A stretch of 64,000 nt of DNA from Lates calcarifer (lineage: Eukaryota > Chordata > Actinopteri > Centropomidae), in the NCBI RefSeq assembly GCF_001640805.2, contig NC_066848.1, positions 21,744,159-21,808,158 on the forward strand, in the 5' to 3' direction. A program made the position numbers and the translations under genes. The notes beneath the pieces are model-generated. The model was given only the letters and a program-made list of their open reading frames with translations, made no database searches and was not told the DNA's origin. How positions within the stretch are numbered: the stretch's first letter is position 1; each line of letters starts with the position of its first letter. Shown in pieces: positions 49,729-63,655 of this stretch.

Positions 49729-49870
49729 AACAGTGAGCCCTGACAGAGGGGATCTGGTTCAGCAGAGGCCAAGCATCACAGAGAGGAGCTGTGCAGGATG
49801 GCCCTGAGCTGCTGCAGGGCCATGTTTTTATGCTGCTCCTTCAATGCCAAATCCTTGACTCTGAATATGA
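49729..49870 (-). promoter_or_regulatory. cyp17a1 core promoter candidate
   Basis: On the minus strand, CATAAAAAC at about 49824-49832 is a TATA-like box roughly 100 bases upstream of the start codon. Twenty to thirty bases further upstream, TCAAGGA at 49852-49858 matches the core of an NR5A (SF-1/LRH-1) half-site, the class that drives steroidogenic P450 genes. Placement is convincing; function is inferred. Confidence 0.5.
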
Positions 49871-50725
49871 AAGGCTGTGCCAATTTAAACAAGATAAGAT
49901 GACGCTTGATTCATTGAATTCTTGCAGAAAACCACATAACACTGTCAAAGTGCAGTCTGGCAGTGATGAAAAGTAACTAATAGTAACTAAACATTGCTGG
50001 ACTGGAGTACAACTTTCAAGTACTTGTACTTCATAGGGGTATTCAGTTGTTTGTGACTTAACATTTCCACTCTTGCTGCATTTAACTGCAGGTGTAGTAA
50101 GTGCTGACTTTGAAAATGATCATATTGCACATGAAACACAGAAAATATGATCCACTGTTATAAAATCAGCTACCCAACTTTTAAAAAATGAAATGAAATG
50201 AGACTTTTTCAGTACTTTACAGTATCACTGATAATACTTCTATACTTGTCATGTAAAATGTCAAATTTAGTGGGGTTTGTTAAATTGTTTTTTTTTTTTT
50301 TCAAACTGAAGGGCTTATGTCTTTACTACTACTATTATTCTTATAATCGTCTTTCAAAACACTAAAACATTTCACAAAATGGAAAGGGAAGGACAGCAGC
50401 TCTTCTTTGTGATTGGACAAAACCCCTGTCAATTCAGAGTTTATCCAGTGATGTGTTCACAGTCGGTGGGTGATAGAATAAGGTTCTGCGGAATGATCAT
50501 GGAGAGAAAAGATGTGCATACAGCTATATAGTGAGGGCACACTTTACTACATTCCTACATTTTGATTCATTTGTGTGCACAAGATAAGTTTACATACAGA
50601 GAGCCTTTACAACAGACTGTCTTTCTCACACTTTATCTGTGTGTGTCTATACCTCGCTAAACTGCTGCAGCTGGAGAGAGAGAGAGCACACGGAAAACTG
50701 GCCTTCGTATTGTGTTCTGTTAACT

Positions 50726-50848
50726 CATTCATTCATTCATTATCTATACCGCTTATCCTTAAGAGTTGCAGGGGAGCTGGAGTCCTATCTCAGCTGACAC
50801 TGGGTGAGAGGCAGGTACACCCTGGACAGATCACCAGTCTGGGCGTTC
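50726..50848 (-). repeat. SINE family B tail insertion in the left arm
   Basis: Plus strand reads CATTATCTATACCGCTTATC, GGGGAGCTGGAGTCCTATCT and ACACCCTGGACAGATCACCA. It is flanked by GTTCTGTTAACTCATT on the left and GTTCTGTTTACTCATT on the right, a 16-base near-perfect target-site duplication. The right arm of the large inverted repeat carries one copy of this target and no insertion. Confidence 0.8.
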
Positions 50849-51139
50849 TGTTTACTCATTGACATAAAATAAACATAACATGTCTCTCCTTGTCTCCTTC
50901 ACCTGAAGAGCAGCAGGTACGCTCACCGCTTGGCACCAGCTGGTGCCCCTCATTTTAAGATGAGGGCCAGCCTGATGAAAGCTTGTTGCGGTTGTGACAC
51001 ACAGTTGTGTGTATTTATCATGGATATAGCTCACATGCAGCTTTGTAACATGTCTGATGCTGATGTGACACTGTAGTTTTTAATGTTAAAAACAGTCTGC
51101 AGAAACTGTCAGGCTTTCCTTTGTGTATATTGGATGGTG

Positions 51140-51475
51140 ATGATGTGAAGATGATGAAGAGATCTCCGCTCACACTGTCTTGCTTGTATAAAGAAGTTTA
51201 TTACAAAGAAGTCCAGCATCAAATCAAGCACCACAGTAGCCTGGATCTCTCTCTCTAACAGCTCTAAACATCAGTATATATAGGTTAGTTGTTTTCATGA
51301 TCTATAGCGAAACATCTGGACCTCACTCAATGACCTCACATTTCCAAGAAACAAAGAGGGAAGAAGGGAGGAAGGAGGGCCCCTCTCCCTATCACTTACA
51401 TATTTATGTTCATGGCTATCAACCTAAACATGAACCCCAAAAATAGAAACCATATATGGAATGTCAGAGACTACA
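51140..51475 (-). mobile_element. Candidate solo LTR in the centre of the inverted repeat
   Basis: On the minus strand a TATATATA box (about 51274-51282) is followed about 75 bases later by AATAAA (51197-51202) and then a short tail, the layout of a TATA-containing LTR. The boundaries TGTAGTCTCT and TTCACA fit TG...CA ends, but no target-site duplication was found. No coding region accompanies it. Confidence 0.35.
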
Positions 51476-52446
51476 CCTTCATCTTAAGGTGAAGTATCAG
51501 CTTCTCAGTGTTTCCCTACACCTGGCGCGTGAGCAGCTGAAGCCGGCGCCAAACGGGAAGCATACCTGCTGCTCTTCAGGTGAAAGAGAGGCCAAGGATA
51601 TATATGTGTTATGTAAATGAGTTAACAGAACATAATATGAAGGCCAGTATTTTCTGTGCGTCTCTCTCTCTCTCTCTCTGCGTATGAACTGCAGCAGTTT
51701 AGTGAGGTATAGACACACAGGTAAAATGGTGTGGCCCAGTTTCAGGCTGATTTACACTCTCATTATTAATGACTAATAAATGGCTATTTAATTAATGTAG
51801 TTACTGTAACTCATGCTGCCTTGTTAGCTAATAATCAATCAATCAAGTGGCCTGGGTGCTGTGCACTACATGCTTCGGGGAGAAAGCCAGTCTGTTGTAA
51901 AGGCTCTCTGTATGTAAACTTAGCTTGTGTGCATGAATCTAATCAAAATGTCTGAACGTAGTAAAACGTGCCCTCACTATATAGCTTATATACACATTTT
52001 TTCTCTCTATGATCTCTATGGGATCCTAATGCTCAATTCTATCACCCACCGACTGTGAACACATCACTGGAATAAACTCTGAATTGACAGGGGTTCTGTC
52101 CGATCAGACAGAAGAGCTGTTGTCCCTCCCTTTCCTATTGTGAAATGTTGTAGTGTTTCTGAAATGCTGCTGTGTTTTGACCTTCAGGGCCACCGCGTAA
52201 AACTGATCCTAACACCGTCACCAACAAAGCCAGCAAAATGTGAAACACATAACATTTTACATAATAGTTTACAATGAATACTACATATGTGATGAAAAAA
52301 ATACAACGGACAGTAGATTATTATTATTATTTAATTTTAGCATATTCTTATTTTTAACAGTGAAACTTAATCTTGGTGTGAGTTTATAGGACGAGTTGCT
52401 TTGTATTTTGACCCTGCCCGCGTACCGTCGCTCACCCAAACAGAAA

Positions 52447-53776
52447 ATGTCGTCGGCTGAGTCTCAGCCGCGGTTCGGCCAGTCAGTTAAAGGTTTATTA
52501 TCCGACAAAGTGGGCTCCTGTAGCGGGGATGTGATCGCACTGACCCGTCAGGTGCTAAAGGGATCCCGCAGTCAGGAGGTAAACCGACACGAGTGGTTTT
52601 TCAATCAGGATAGCTTCCTCAGGCCGCTAGCTAAATGGACCGAGCAGCCGTAGATACCGTCAGGGCAGGGTGTACCTTCAAAACAAAAGCACCGCTACCA
52701 CACACAGCCCAGCATGGACTCTAGTGGCAGGGATTTGATGTTTAAAGTTGAGCCTTAGGTGTTATATTACTTAACTTGATAAAGCTAATGGATTCTAATA
52801 AGATTCTGTAACTGGATTGCTAATGCTGCTAAACGTCCTCGCTTGGTTAGGTTATTAAGATGTACCTGAACGTTAGCATTGGTATAAAACAGGCCGGAGG
52901 TCAATGCTGAAGGTAGGGTGGCATCTGCCTAATTTTTCATAATCGATTTTTCAAGTAAAACCGCGCGTTTCCATAGTCCAGTCTCTCAGCCGAGAGGATC
53001 TTCTGCTTTCCTTTGTCTTATGTGAAGATATTTGTTTCGGATCTGTTTGTCAACAAAACCAAACGAGTAAATCATTGTCAGATTCACTAAAAATGTGAAT
53101 AATCATTAGTTGCAGGCCTAAACGCCACACTGTTGCTAATGTCTGTTTCAGCTTCTTGGTCAAGCAGCAAGGAATATGGTCATTCAGGAGGACGCCATCC
53201 TGCACTCTGAGGATGTGAGTATCAAAATGTACACTCACTAATAATGCTGTATAACATGCCACAATCCCTGAACAAAACCCAAACAGTTCAACAAAGGTGA
53301 GAATATACAGGAGTTTCTGAGTCTCTTCTTATTGAGTGCAACTCAGTGAAGTAATAAAATGTAAAGTTTCTGCTCTAGTTTATGTGATTCACAATAAATT
53401 CATCATCACTATCATCTGTCTTTCAGAGTCTGAGAAAAATGTCCATCATCACCACCCATCTACAGTACCAGTGAGTATCAGTCAGCTGCTAATACAAATA
53501 TGTGACGCTCATTGACCTTTGTTCAAACTAAATTTTGGCTCTATTCTGTCTTTGTAACTGTCTGTCTGTCTGTCACTAAGGCAGGAGGCCATCCAGAAGA
53601 AGTAAGTCTAAACACGGCTTTGTTTTTGCTGTAGTGGAAAGAGCTGACATCACTGTCTCCTCAATGAGCCATAACACAAACTGATGACGTGCATTGCCTC
53701 TCCTTGCTTGTTTCCATCCTCCAGTGTGGAGCATTCTAAAAACCTGCAGGACCAGCTGAGACACCTGCTGAAGTGA
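52447..53776 (+). CDS. borcs7: borcs7: BLOC-1-related complex subunit 7 (5 exons, 103 aa)
   Basis: BORCS7 (diaskedin) is a subunit of BORC, which recruits ARL8 to lysosomes and couples them to kinesin for outward movement. Exons: 52447-52578, 53152-53214, 53427-53470, 53581-53601, 53725-53776; all GT-AG with an uninterrupted frame. The protein starts MSSAESQPRFGQSVKGLL and contains LTRQVLKGSRS, LLGQAARNMVIQEDAILH, KMSIITTHLQYQQEAIQK and ends QLRHLLK. These blocks match the human protein (about 105 aa) almost residue for residue. It is mostly helical with heptad-like spacing, as expected for a coiled-coil BORC subunit. Exon 4 is a 21-base microexon. It is divergent from cyp17a1, as in human. 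The start has A at -3. Confidence 0.95.
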
Positions 53777-56040
53777 CAGGGACACACCCCTGACCACAGG
53801 AGGCATCCTGTGTTAACCAACACTGTCTAAGCAAGACTGAAGCATCCGTAGGCTTTAATACCATATTTATATTTTATATGCCAGTGCTGGCTGGCATAGC
53901 TGGGACTATCATCAACTCACATTTTGGAAGTGAAGTGATGCTCTGCATCAAACACAAACACAGTGCCTGTGCAACAGCCATCTTGCATTATGTAAAATGT
54001 TTTGATCAGTGGTATTAAATTAATTTATTGAATAACTTTTCTGTGTCATGTTTGTGTCTCATTATACCACAAATAACTGCTAACTGTCAACTGCATGAAC
54101 TTTACAATGGTATAGGATCAAATACACACCTGTAAGAAATGAGCCATAGACCTTTACCATTTCACATTTAAAATACACACACATATGTGTATGTGTATGT
54201 GTATGGATGCATATGTGTATGTGTGTACACACTGATGAGCCAAAAAAATGCAAATAATGTTGCTGAGATACGTTAAATGGTAAAATGGTAATGGTTCTTG
54301 TAGTCAGTGTGTTGGTATGTGGGAGAAATGTCCAGGTGTAAAGACATGAGTGAATTTGTATCTGAAACAGCAAGGCTTGTGGAGGCTCCTGGTCAATAGT
54401 GGTATTGACTTGATATCGGTTTGAGGAGCGACAAACCACAAACTGGCACATGATTTTTTCTATACACTTCAGGTAGATGCAAGTGTTGGACATTGTGTTT
54501 TGCCTCTTAAGCTTTGAGAGAACAGTAATTGAATAAGAAGGAGTTTCTCCTCTCCACCTTTGGCAAGGGACACAGTTCTTGTGGTTCAAGGACTGAGCAT
54601 TGCAGGAGAGCATCACCATCCAAACTACAAACACGTGTTTAACCACATGTTTAAGAACTGTTTGGTGATCTCAGCTTTCTGGGTCTCCCCAGGTCAGGGT
54701 GCTTCTGGCTTGTGCCAGATGCTTTGACCAAAATGTACCTTCTAGCAAGTCTAGTTTAATTTTCATTTAAATTACACATTCAAAAGATTGCTGCTACAAC
54801 ATTTACATTTTTACATACAGTTTCCATTTTGTAAGTGCTTAATGTGGAAACAATGTGCCTTAAAATGTCATGAGGCCATACCTACAGAACAGCAAGAGGT
54901 CCACTTTTGAATTGTTCATCATTGGACAGAAGATTAACCAGCAACAAAATAAAAAATCAACAATTATCAAAAACAAAACAAACAAAAAAAGAAAAAGGGA
55001 CAAAAAAAGAAAAGCCAAAAATGGTTCTGACTTCTCAAATCTGAATTTTTGGTACACCAGCCTACACAGCCTGACAATGAAGAGTATTTCTCCATCTAAA
55101 ACATTATTAGCAAGAGCTTCATTGGCTGCATCATCAGCTCAGACTCATGATAAGGAGCAAAGGGACCAACTTATCAGCAGCCTGAGGGACAACAGCTGCT
55201 TGACCCTGACAGTGTCCCTGAGGCCAGGCTGCTCTTGTTACCCAATGCTGCACGTGTTCCACTCCATATGGAGAGTTTTCTGCTGCACACATACAGGGGG
55301 CATACTGGCCTTCAGTGCCAGCCAGCATACTCCACGTATGCAGGCACTTTTAAGAAATAAAGAGATGAATCATATCTGGAAGGTGCAAAAAACACATTCA
55401 ACAGAATGGGAAATGGTACTGCTAAATAGTCTATATGTTATGTTCAATTTTAAGTGTCTCTGAGGATCCTGCTGTCCATATCAAACCCTGCAGAATTTTT
55501 GGGAACATGGGCTTCAAAGTTCCTCTTGATTTTGGGAACAGCAAAAACCCATCTCAAGGTCTGTTTGTTAGCTTTTCTGGTGCTTTTGATAATATCATAT
55601 GAGCACTTCTCATCCAGGTTGGTGTAAAATGGGAATCTGTTTGGATAACAGACTCACTCTTGTGACCAAATTGGAACATCTGAAAGTCGAAATTGGATCT
55701 TTGTACAGGAACAATTCATGTCTCTCTTGTGACCGTCAATCATTGTACATTTTAGAATTACATTTACTTTAACTGTTTTTACTCAGTGCTTTTACTGTAG
55801 CCATTCTTTTAATCTTATCGGTTAAACTGTGATTTATTTTAATCATTTTACTGCATTTATGTACAAATCTCTTGGATTTATGTCTTTTGAGAAACACTTT
55901 CTAACTTATATAAATATAAACCGATATATACCGAACCAGTATAAAGTATATCTTAAATATGATGATTATTATTATTATGGTGATATTGCAGCCTCTCTCT
56001 CCGCCTTAGAACCTTGGCTTCATCACAGCTGATACAGTCC
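53777..56040. other. borcs7 3' flank and intergenic DNA
   Basis: ATTAAA-type signals follow borcs7 near 54010-54020. A TGTATG-rich tract lies at 54180-54235. Two overlapping open frames (54870-55463, plus, 197 codons; 54080-54646, minus, 188 codons) have no recognised domain. The first begins with low-complexity lysine/asparagine-rich sequence. Neither shows splice-linked neighbours, so they were not called as genes. Confidence 0.45.
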
Positions 56041-56081
56041 TCACTCATTGGCCTTCCTGTTTGTCCTTTTTTTCTTTCTAT

Positions 56082-56288
56082 GGGGCGGCTGTGTCTCAGC
56101 AGGTACGACAGCACATCCACTGATCCCTGGCTCCTGCTGTTCACGTCGTAGTTTCCATAAAAACACCACATTGCTCCTGATGGTTGGCCATCAGTGTGTG
56201 AAAGTGTGTGAATGGATGAATGACAGGCAAAGTGTCTTTTATCTATTAAGGCAAAAAGGTGCTATATAAATGCAATGTTATGTTATAA
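56082..56288 (+). repeat. SINE family A, degenerate copy
   Basis: Head reads GGCGGCTGTGTCTCAGCAGG (A-box region), the B box is decayed, and the tail AAAAAGGTGCTATATAAATG is recognisable. Confidence 0.6.
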
Positions 56289-56744
56289 TGTCAGGTCACA
56301 GGGCAGATGGATGAGTAAAATAAATAAATAAATAAAATCTCACATTGCTTTTGAAGATTTCAAAATATTTTAACTTTGATATTGTAATGATTATCTTTAT
56401 TGTGTGTGTAAATGGATTTGTCTATGCTTATACTGTAAAGGATGAACAGACTAGTTGCAGGAAATATAGTCACATATTTCCTACATATTTTGAATAATGG
56501 CCAAAAAAATGTTTTTGCAGAAATTTGGATATAAAATGTCATGTCATCATTTTATCCTATTATACTTTTATATTCATTTTTGGTATATGAATTCTTTAAT
56601 TATAGCCAAAAACATGTTTAATCAGTGTATTCTTGAGTCCAGGTGGATGTTTGTGCCAGATCTAATGAAGCTCCCTCCAGGCATTCCTGATGAAGAATGG
56701 GACAGACGTGAGGTCACAGTGATCTTGACCTCTGACACTTGACC

Positions 56745-56963
56745 ACCCAGCTGACATTGTGCAAGAGGCGAGGTACACTCTGGACAGGTTACCAATCTAT
56801 CACAGCCCTGACATATAGAGACAAACAGCCATTCCCCCTCACATTCACCCATAGCTAATGACGAACATGCAAATACCACACAGAAAAAAGCCCTGTGTGA
56901 ACCAGGGTTCGAACCCCAAACCTTCTTACAGTGCTAACCACTGCACCACCATGCTGCCCTGTT
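56745..56963 (-). repeat. SINE family B, copy with tRNA-like head
   Basis: In reverse complement the right end begins GGGCAGCATGGTGGTGCAGT and continues with GGTTAGCACTGTAAGAAGG and a B-box-like GGTTCGAACCC, a tRNA-related head. The left part holds the family tail phrase TGTCCAGAGTGTACCTCGCC. This ties the other tail-only copies to a tRNA-derived retroposon. Confidence 0.65.
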
Positions 56964-57030
56964 TTTTGCTGACACATCAGGCAAATGGTTACTTCGCAAA
57001 CATGCTTCATTTATAAAAACACCATAAATA

Positions 57031-58245
57031 CAGTGGTGCTTGAAAGTTAATGAACCCTTCAGAATTTTCTATATTTCTTCATAAATATGACCAAAAACAT
57101 AATTGGATTTCACAAGTCCTAAGAGTAGATAAAGAGAACCCAATTAAACAAATGAAACAAAAATACTATACTTGATCATTCATTTATTGAGGAAAAAGAT
57201 CCAATAGCACATATCTATGAGTGGCATAAGTATGTTTCAGTATCTGGTGTGACCCCTTTGTGCAGCAATAACTGCAACTAAACATTTCCAGTAACTGTTG
57301 GTCAGTCCTGCACATCAGCTTGGAGACATTTTAGCCCATTTTTCCAAACAGAACAGCTTCAGCTCTGGGATGCTGGTAGGTTTCCTCACATGAACTGCTC
57401 ACTTCAGGTCCTTCCACAATATTTCAATTGGATTCAAGTCAGGACTTTGACTTGGCCATTCTAAAACATGAATTTTATTCTTCTATAACCATTCTTTGGT
57501 AGAACGATTTGTGTGTTTAGGGCCATTGCCTTGCTGCATGACCCATGTTCTCTTGAGATTCAATTCATGGATGGATGTCCTGATATTTTCCAAACAATGA
57601 TACTACCACCACCATGTTGGGATAAGGCTCTTATGCTGGAATACAGTGTTTTCCTTTCTCCAAACATAATGCTTCTCATTTAAACCAAAAAGGTCTATTT
57701 TGGTTTCATCTGTACACAAGACATTTTTAGTTCTGTGGATTGGTGGCAGTCCAAATTCTTAGAGAGTGGCTTTCTTGTAATCATTCAAGGCAGTCCTCTG
57801 ATGAGTGTCAAACAACTCCTGTTCTGAGGTCCTTGCTGAAATGACTCCTTAGTTCATGCCATTGACATAACACACTCTGTCATAAACGTGTCGATCTGGT
57901 GAAAGGTCAGAAATTCATTGACACAGTTGTCAACTGTGATTGGATCAATTAAGTTTGTAATCTCAGGCTGATATCAACTCCTAGAGGTTTCACATATACC
58001 TTATAACGTTGTAAGTCAAATTGAATTCAATATCTATTACTGCTATCTAGAGTCACATATATGCTCACGATATACTGGATGATTTTCCGCAATAAATGGA
58101 TGATCAAGCATGATATTTTTGTCTTGTTTGTTGTTGTTGGATTCTCTTAATCTACTTTTAGGACTTGTGTCTTGATGTCTGTTTTAGTTCATATATATGA
58201 AGAAATAGAGGAAAAAAAGGGGTCACAAACTTACGAGCACCACTG
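57031..58245 (-). mobile_element. Tc1-like transposon, 1.2 kb, inactive
   Basis: Terminal inverted repeats start CAGTGGTGCTTGAAAGTT on the left and, in complement, CAGTGGTGCTCGTAAGTTTG on the right, each abutting TA (57029-57030 and 58246-58247), the Tc1/mariner target. Minus-strand translation near 57620-57720 gives DETKIDLFGLNEKHYVWRK, the catalytic-region phrase of a Tc1 transposase, with stops elsewhere. Confidence 0.8.
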
Positions 58246-59375
58246 TAGTTTTCTAAGAGCTAACTCTGAGACAGCCGTTTCCTAAGGAAGTTCAGACACA
58301 TTATGATGGGCAAAGACCCACTCCTATCCTGCCTCTGATTGACTTACCCTGATATACTTAAACCAATCATCACTCTTCCTGCCTAAACCAACTCAAGCAA
58401 TGATGGCACTGAATACTATTCAATCAGAGGCAGGGTAGGGGCTTGTCTTCGACCACCTGGGAGAAAAAATAAACTTCTAGCCGCATCTGCTAAGATGGCC
58501 TTTCATTTAAACCTCTAAATAAAAACTGTTGACTGCAGCCAGGTGACAAATGAAAGAAAAACACATTTTAGTGTGTTAGGAAGGTGTTGTTCCACCACAA
58601 GCCTCCAGGTGGTGGAGGAGAGCTGTATAAGCTACCACCACATCCAGGGAGGGACTGTGTTTCAGAAGAGAACTGTTCAGAGCACTGAAGCTGTTCTGGA
58701 GGCTTGTGGTTGAACAACAAAGGATGCTTCAAAATATCCCATAGTTCAGTTGGGTTAAGATCTGATGACCGTGAAAGTCACAGCATATAATTCACATAAT
58801 TTTCACCCATATCAAACCATTCAGGAGCCCCTGTGTTCTGTATAACAGTATCTGCATTAGTTATGTTTTTACACTCATCCAAGTTTTGTCTTAATTTGTA
58901 ATTTTTTTGTCTTAACACATTGTTATTTTCCACTGAGGAAATAAAACTGCTCACAGTGAACCTCTGTGGTTTATCCAGAGCTACCAAGACACTGTCAAAT
59001 GAGAGACCATTAATACATCTTACTGCATGGATAGCACAAAAGGAAATCCATGCATCTCCACTGTACTAGGAGGAACATACATTCTGGATGAACAACACTA
59101 AAAGTATCTGCATTCTGCATGGAGACATAGCAGCAGAGAAAAGTGTGAAGATATGTTTTTTTCTTTTTAGATTTGGGTGAACAGAACCTTTAAATTCACA
59201 TTCTTTACAGTCTGAGTCCACTGTATAAAGACTTCTGAAGCAGAAACATAAACATTTACATTAAGCATTGCACTAGAGAAAAGGGAACAGGACATGTATA
59301 ATCACCATTTGTTTTCTAAGGTCCCAGTGTCTGACCCCCGAAAAAATCCAATCTCTACAATATCGCATCAGAAAA
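58246..59375. other. Intergenic DNA between Tc1 element and nt5c2
   Basis: No gene recognised. Two short stretches, about 58585-58620 and 58680-58715, are partly inverted copies of each other (CAAGCCTCCAG and CTGGAGGCTTGTGGTT), suggesting a small decayed repeat. Confidence 0.4.
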
Positions 59376-61600
59376 TTTATTACAAACATCAGTCATGACT
59401 CAAACCATCTCAGCTTTGCAACTTTCAACACAGACGCAACATTTAAAAGAAAAATGCAACACATGCATTAACTGCTAAAAACTCAAAGCAGCTGACAGTA
59501 ATCAGTCATTAAAACAGGCATGCACAAAGGTTCTGAAGTGACTTGAGAAAGAAAATGTTTTAAATCATTGGCACTGCTCACTCTGGGGGCATCCACACTG
59601 AAACATGGCCCACTCTGAAACCTTTGTCTTTCAACAGCAGCAGTAATGCACTATTGCTCCCATACTCAAACAACAAGATAAATATCTCAAGGTGCAACAG
59701 GGCAGAATAAGTCAAGCAACACTGTCAGCTGTCCATTTGAGAGCAGATCTCACCTTTAGCAGGACATTTTAACCTTTGACCCACAACAAGGAGAGAAATG
59801 ATACAGCTCATCAGTCCAAAGAGGGTCAAGGCAACTCCAACAAATTAAATGAGTAACCTTCTGTGTGAGGCTGTAACACACAAACCAGCAGAATCACACA
59901 GCCTGTAAGGACAAGGTTGGCTTGACAGATTTTCAAGGGCAACAGTTAATCTCATCTAAGGATCAATACAGTGCATCATTCCAACAGATCAGACCTTATC
60001 TTTAAGGACCTCAGTCCTTAAAGATAAGGACAGTTAACATTAAAACTCAATAATCCAAGAAAAACAACCTTATCAACTCTGAAATTTACTAAAAGACACT
60101 ATTGCATATGCTGGCAGTATCTGTAATGACATTAGCGCATACAGAGACAGGCCTACAGTGATACTCATCAGCAGTACAATCCACTTTTCCAATTACAGTA
60201 ACAGCATGTTTACAGCAGACAGAGAACAGGCTGAATCTCAGCCTGGAAAAATACATACACAAAATTATAAACAGAAATAAGAACTTGAATGAAATTGTCA
60301 AAAATGATAATAGACAGAAAGTCTATATTTTGACTTGCTTACTGTCTCATAAGTATGAGATCATCTAAACTGTGACCATGTCTACCTTTTGAATCTGACT
60401 TACAGCTCAATCCCAGATGAATAAGGCAATAACCGTTTCACCGTCTGTTGTGATCACTCACTGTGCAGGGTAAAATATCTACATTACTTCTGCAGTAATT
60501 TAAAATACACATAATGTAGCCAATCATTATGACAGTGGGGACTTCAGGGTGATCACCTTGGCCCCAGGTCTTTCTGATTCTGTGGAATAGGAGATATGTG
60601 GTCCTGGTTTTCAACACTGTGAGGGGAAGTACAAGGTAACTAAGTAAAGCTGGCAAAACTGTTTATGGCTGACTCTAGTTTCAGCAGCTGCATTTAATAT
60701 ACACACTACAGTTCAATTTTCTCAAAGTAAAAACCCATGATGCAAATGCCTTGTGTTCTTGTTGCATTGCATTCGTTTGAGAAACATCAATCTCACACCA
60801 CCAGACATTCACTGTGAATGCTTTAGGTAAGTATTTCTTCTGTTGAATTCAACTTGTGCTCTAATACCCCACACACATATCACTGACCACTACTCTTTGG
60901 AAGTGGAAAAAATGACACCTCAAAAAATAACATGGCCCCAAAAATACAAAGTATGTGACAAATGTGTGACTCTGAACGGCGTTACAGAGTTTTAGGGGGG
61001 ACTGTTCCTTTACGCTAGGTTAAGATTAAACTTCAACTCAGCATCATGCATGTTAGAGGTATGGTGCAGCAGTAAGCTGCAGGGTATGAGTAAAAGCATA
61101 CTGCAGTCTGGCTCTGATAAACTGAATGAAGCCCAAACAAAAACAGAAAATGAAACAAACCCATCAGAACCCAACAACAAACAGCTGCTCTACCTGAGTA
61201 AGGTAGTTCTTCTCTTTCACTTTGTGTACCCAACTTATTCACATCTGTGTCAATTTCAACTTCACTATCTGACTGCCTGGATCTAATACAAGTGACAGTC
61301 AGGAATTTAAACTCACTTTAAAGTTCTGGTTTACTTTTGAGCAGGTACAGTTACCAGGGATGTAGCAAGACCTCTTGAATCTACAGTAGTCCCTGTCATG
61401 TACAAGACCATGTCTAGACTGGTAGGCACAGTGTTCCTGTTCTTCTATATGTAAAAATGGATAAATAAGTCAGCAAGTGGATGTGAGAGCCAGACTCAGC
61501 TCTAGTTATTCACCAAAGAAAAGACCAACTTCAAACATAAAAACTGGATGACCTGGATGTGAGACTAAGACTCATCTGCAGTCTCCTCTTCTCCCCCCAT
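59376..61600 (-). other. Probable nt5c2 3'UTR
   Basis: Unique-looking sequence follows the nt5c2 coding end. AATAAA on the minus strand at 59376-59381 would give a 3'UTR of about 2.2 kb. A perfect 16-bp hairpin lies inside at 59994-60029. No coding exon is seen. Confidence 0.4.
59994..60029. repeat. Perfect 16-bp hairpin in nt5c2 3'UTR region
   Basis: CCTTATCTTTAAGGAC at 59994-60009 is answered by its exact complement at 60014-60029, with a 4-base loop. Confidence 0.85.

Positions 61601-63655
<2,055 letters not shown>

Larger units (their letters stand above)
50354..52163. repeat. Large imperfect inverted repeat between cyp17a1 and borcs7
   Basis: The left arm (about 50354-50965) and right arm (about 51480-52163) are reverse complements over several hundred bases. 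Matching anchors are CCCCTGTCAATTCAGAGTTT (left, about 50425) with its complement near 52080; ACAGACTGTCTTTCTC (left, about 50612) with its near complement near 51880; and CACCTGAAGAGCAGCAGGTA (left, about 50900) with its complement near 51570. The left arm has an extra retroposon and the right arm an extra stretch of about 165 bases (51722-51885). No protein is encoded. It may be a foldback transposon or a duplicated-inverted segment. Confidence 0.8.

Noticed and set aside
54080..54646. Open frame of 188 codons, minus strand
   Set aside because: Includes translated TGTATG-type simple repeat and no domain.
54870..55463. Open frame of 197 codons, plus strand
   Set aside because: No recognised domain, starts with low-complexity lysine/asparagine-rich text from an A-rich tract, overlaps no splice-consistent neighbours. 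Chance is likely at this size in 64 kb and six frames. RNA-seq would decide.
56885..56963. tRNA gene
   Set aside because: Has A-box and B-box-like words but no full cloverleaf, and is attached to a SINE tail.
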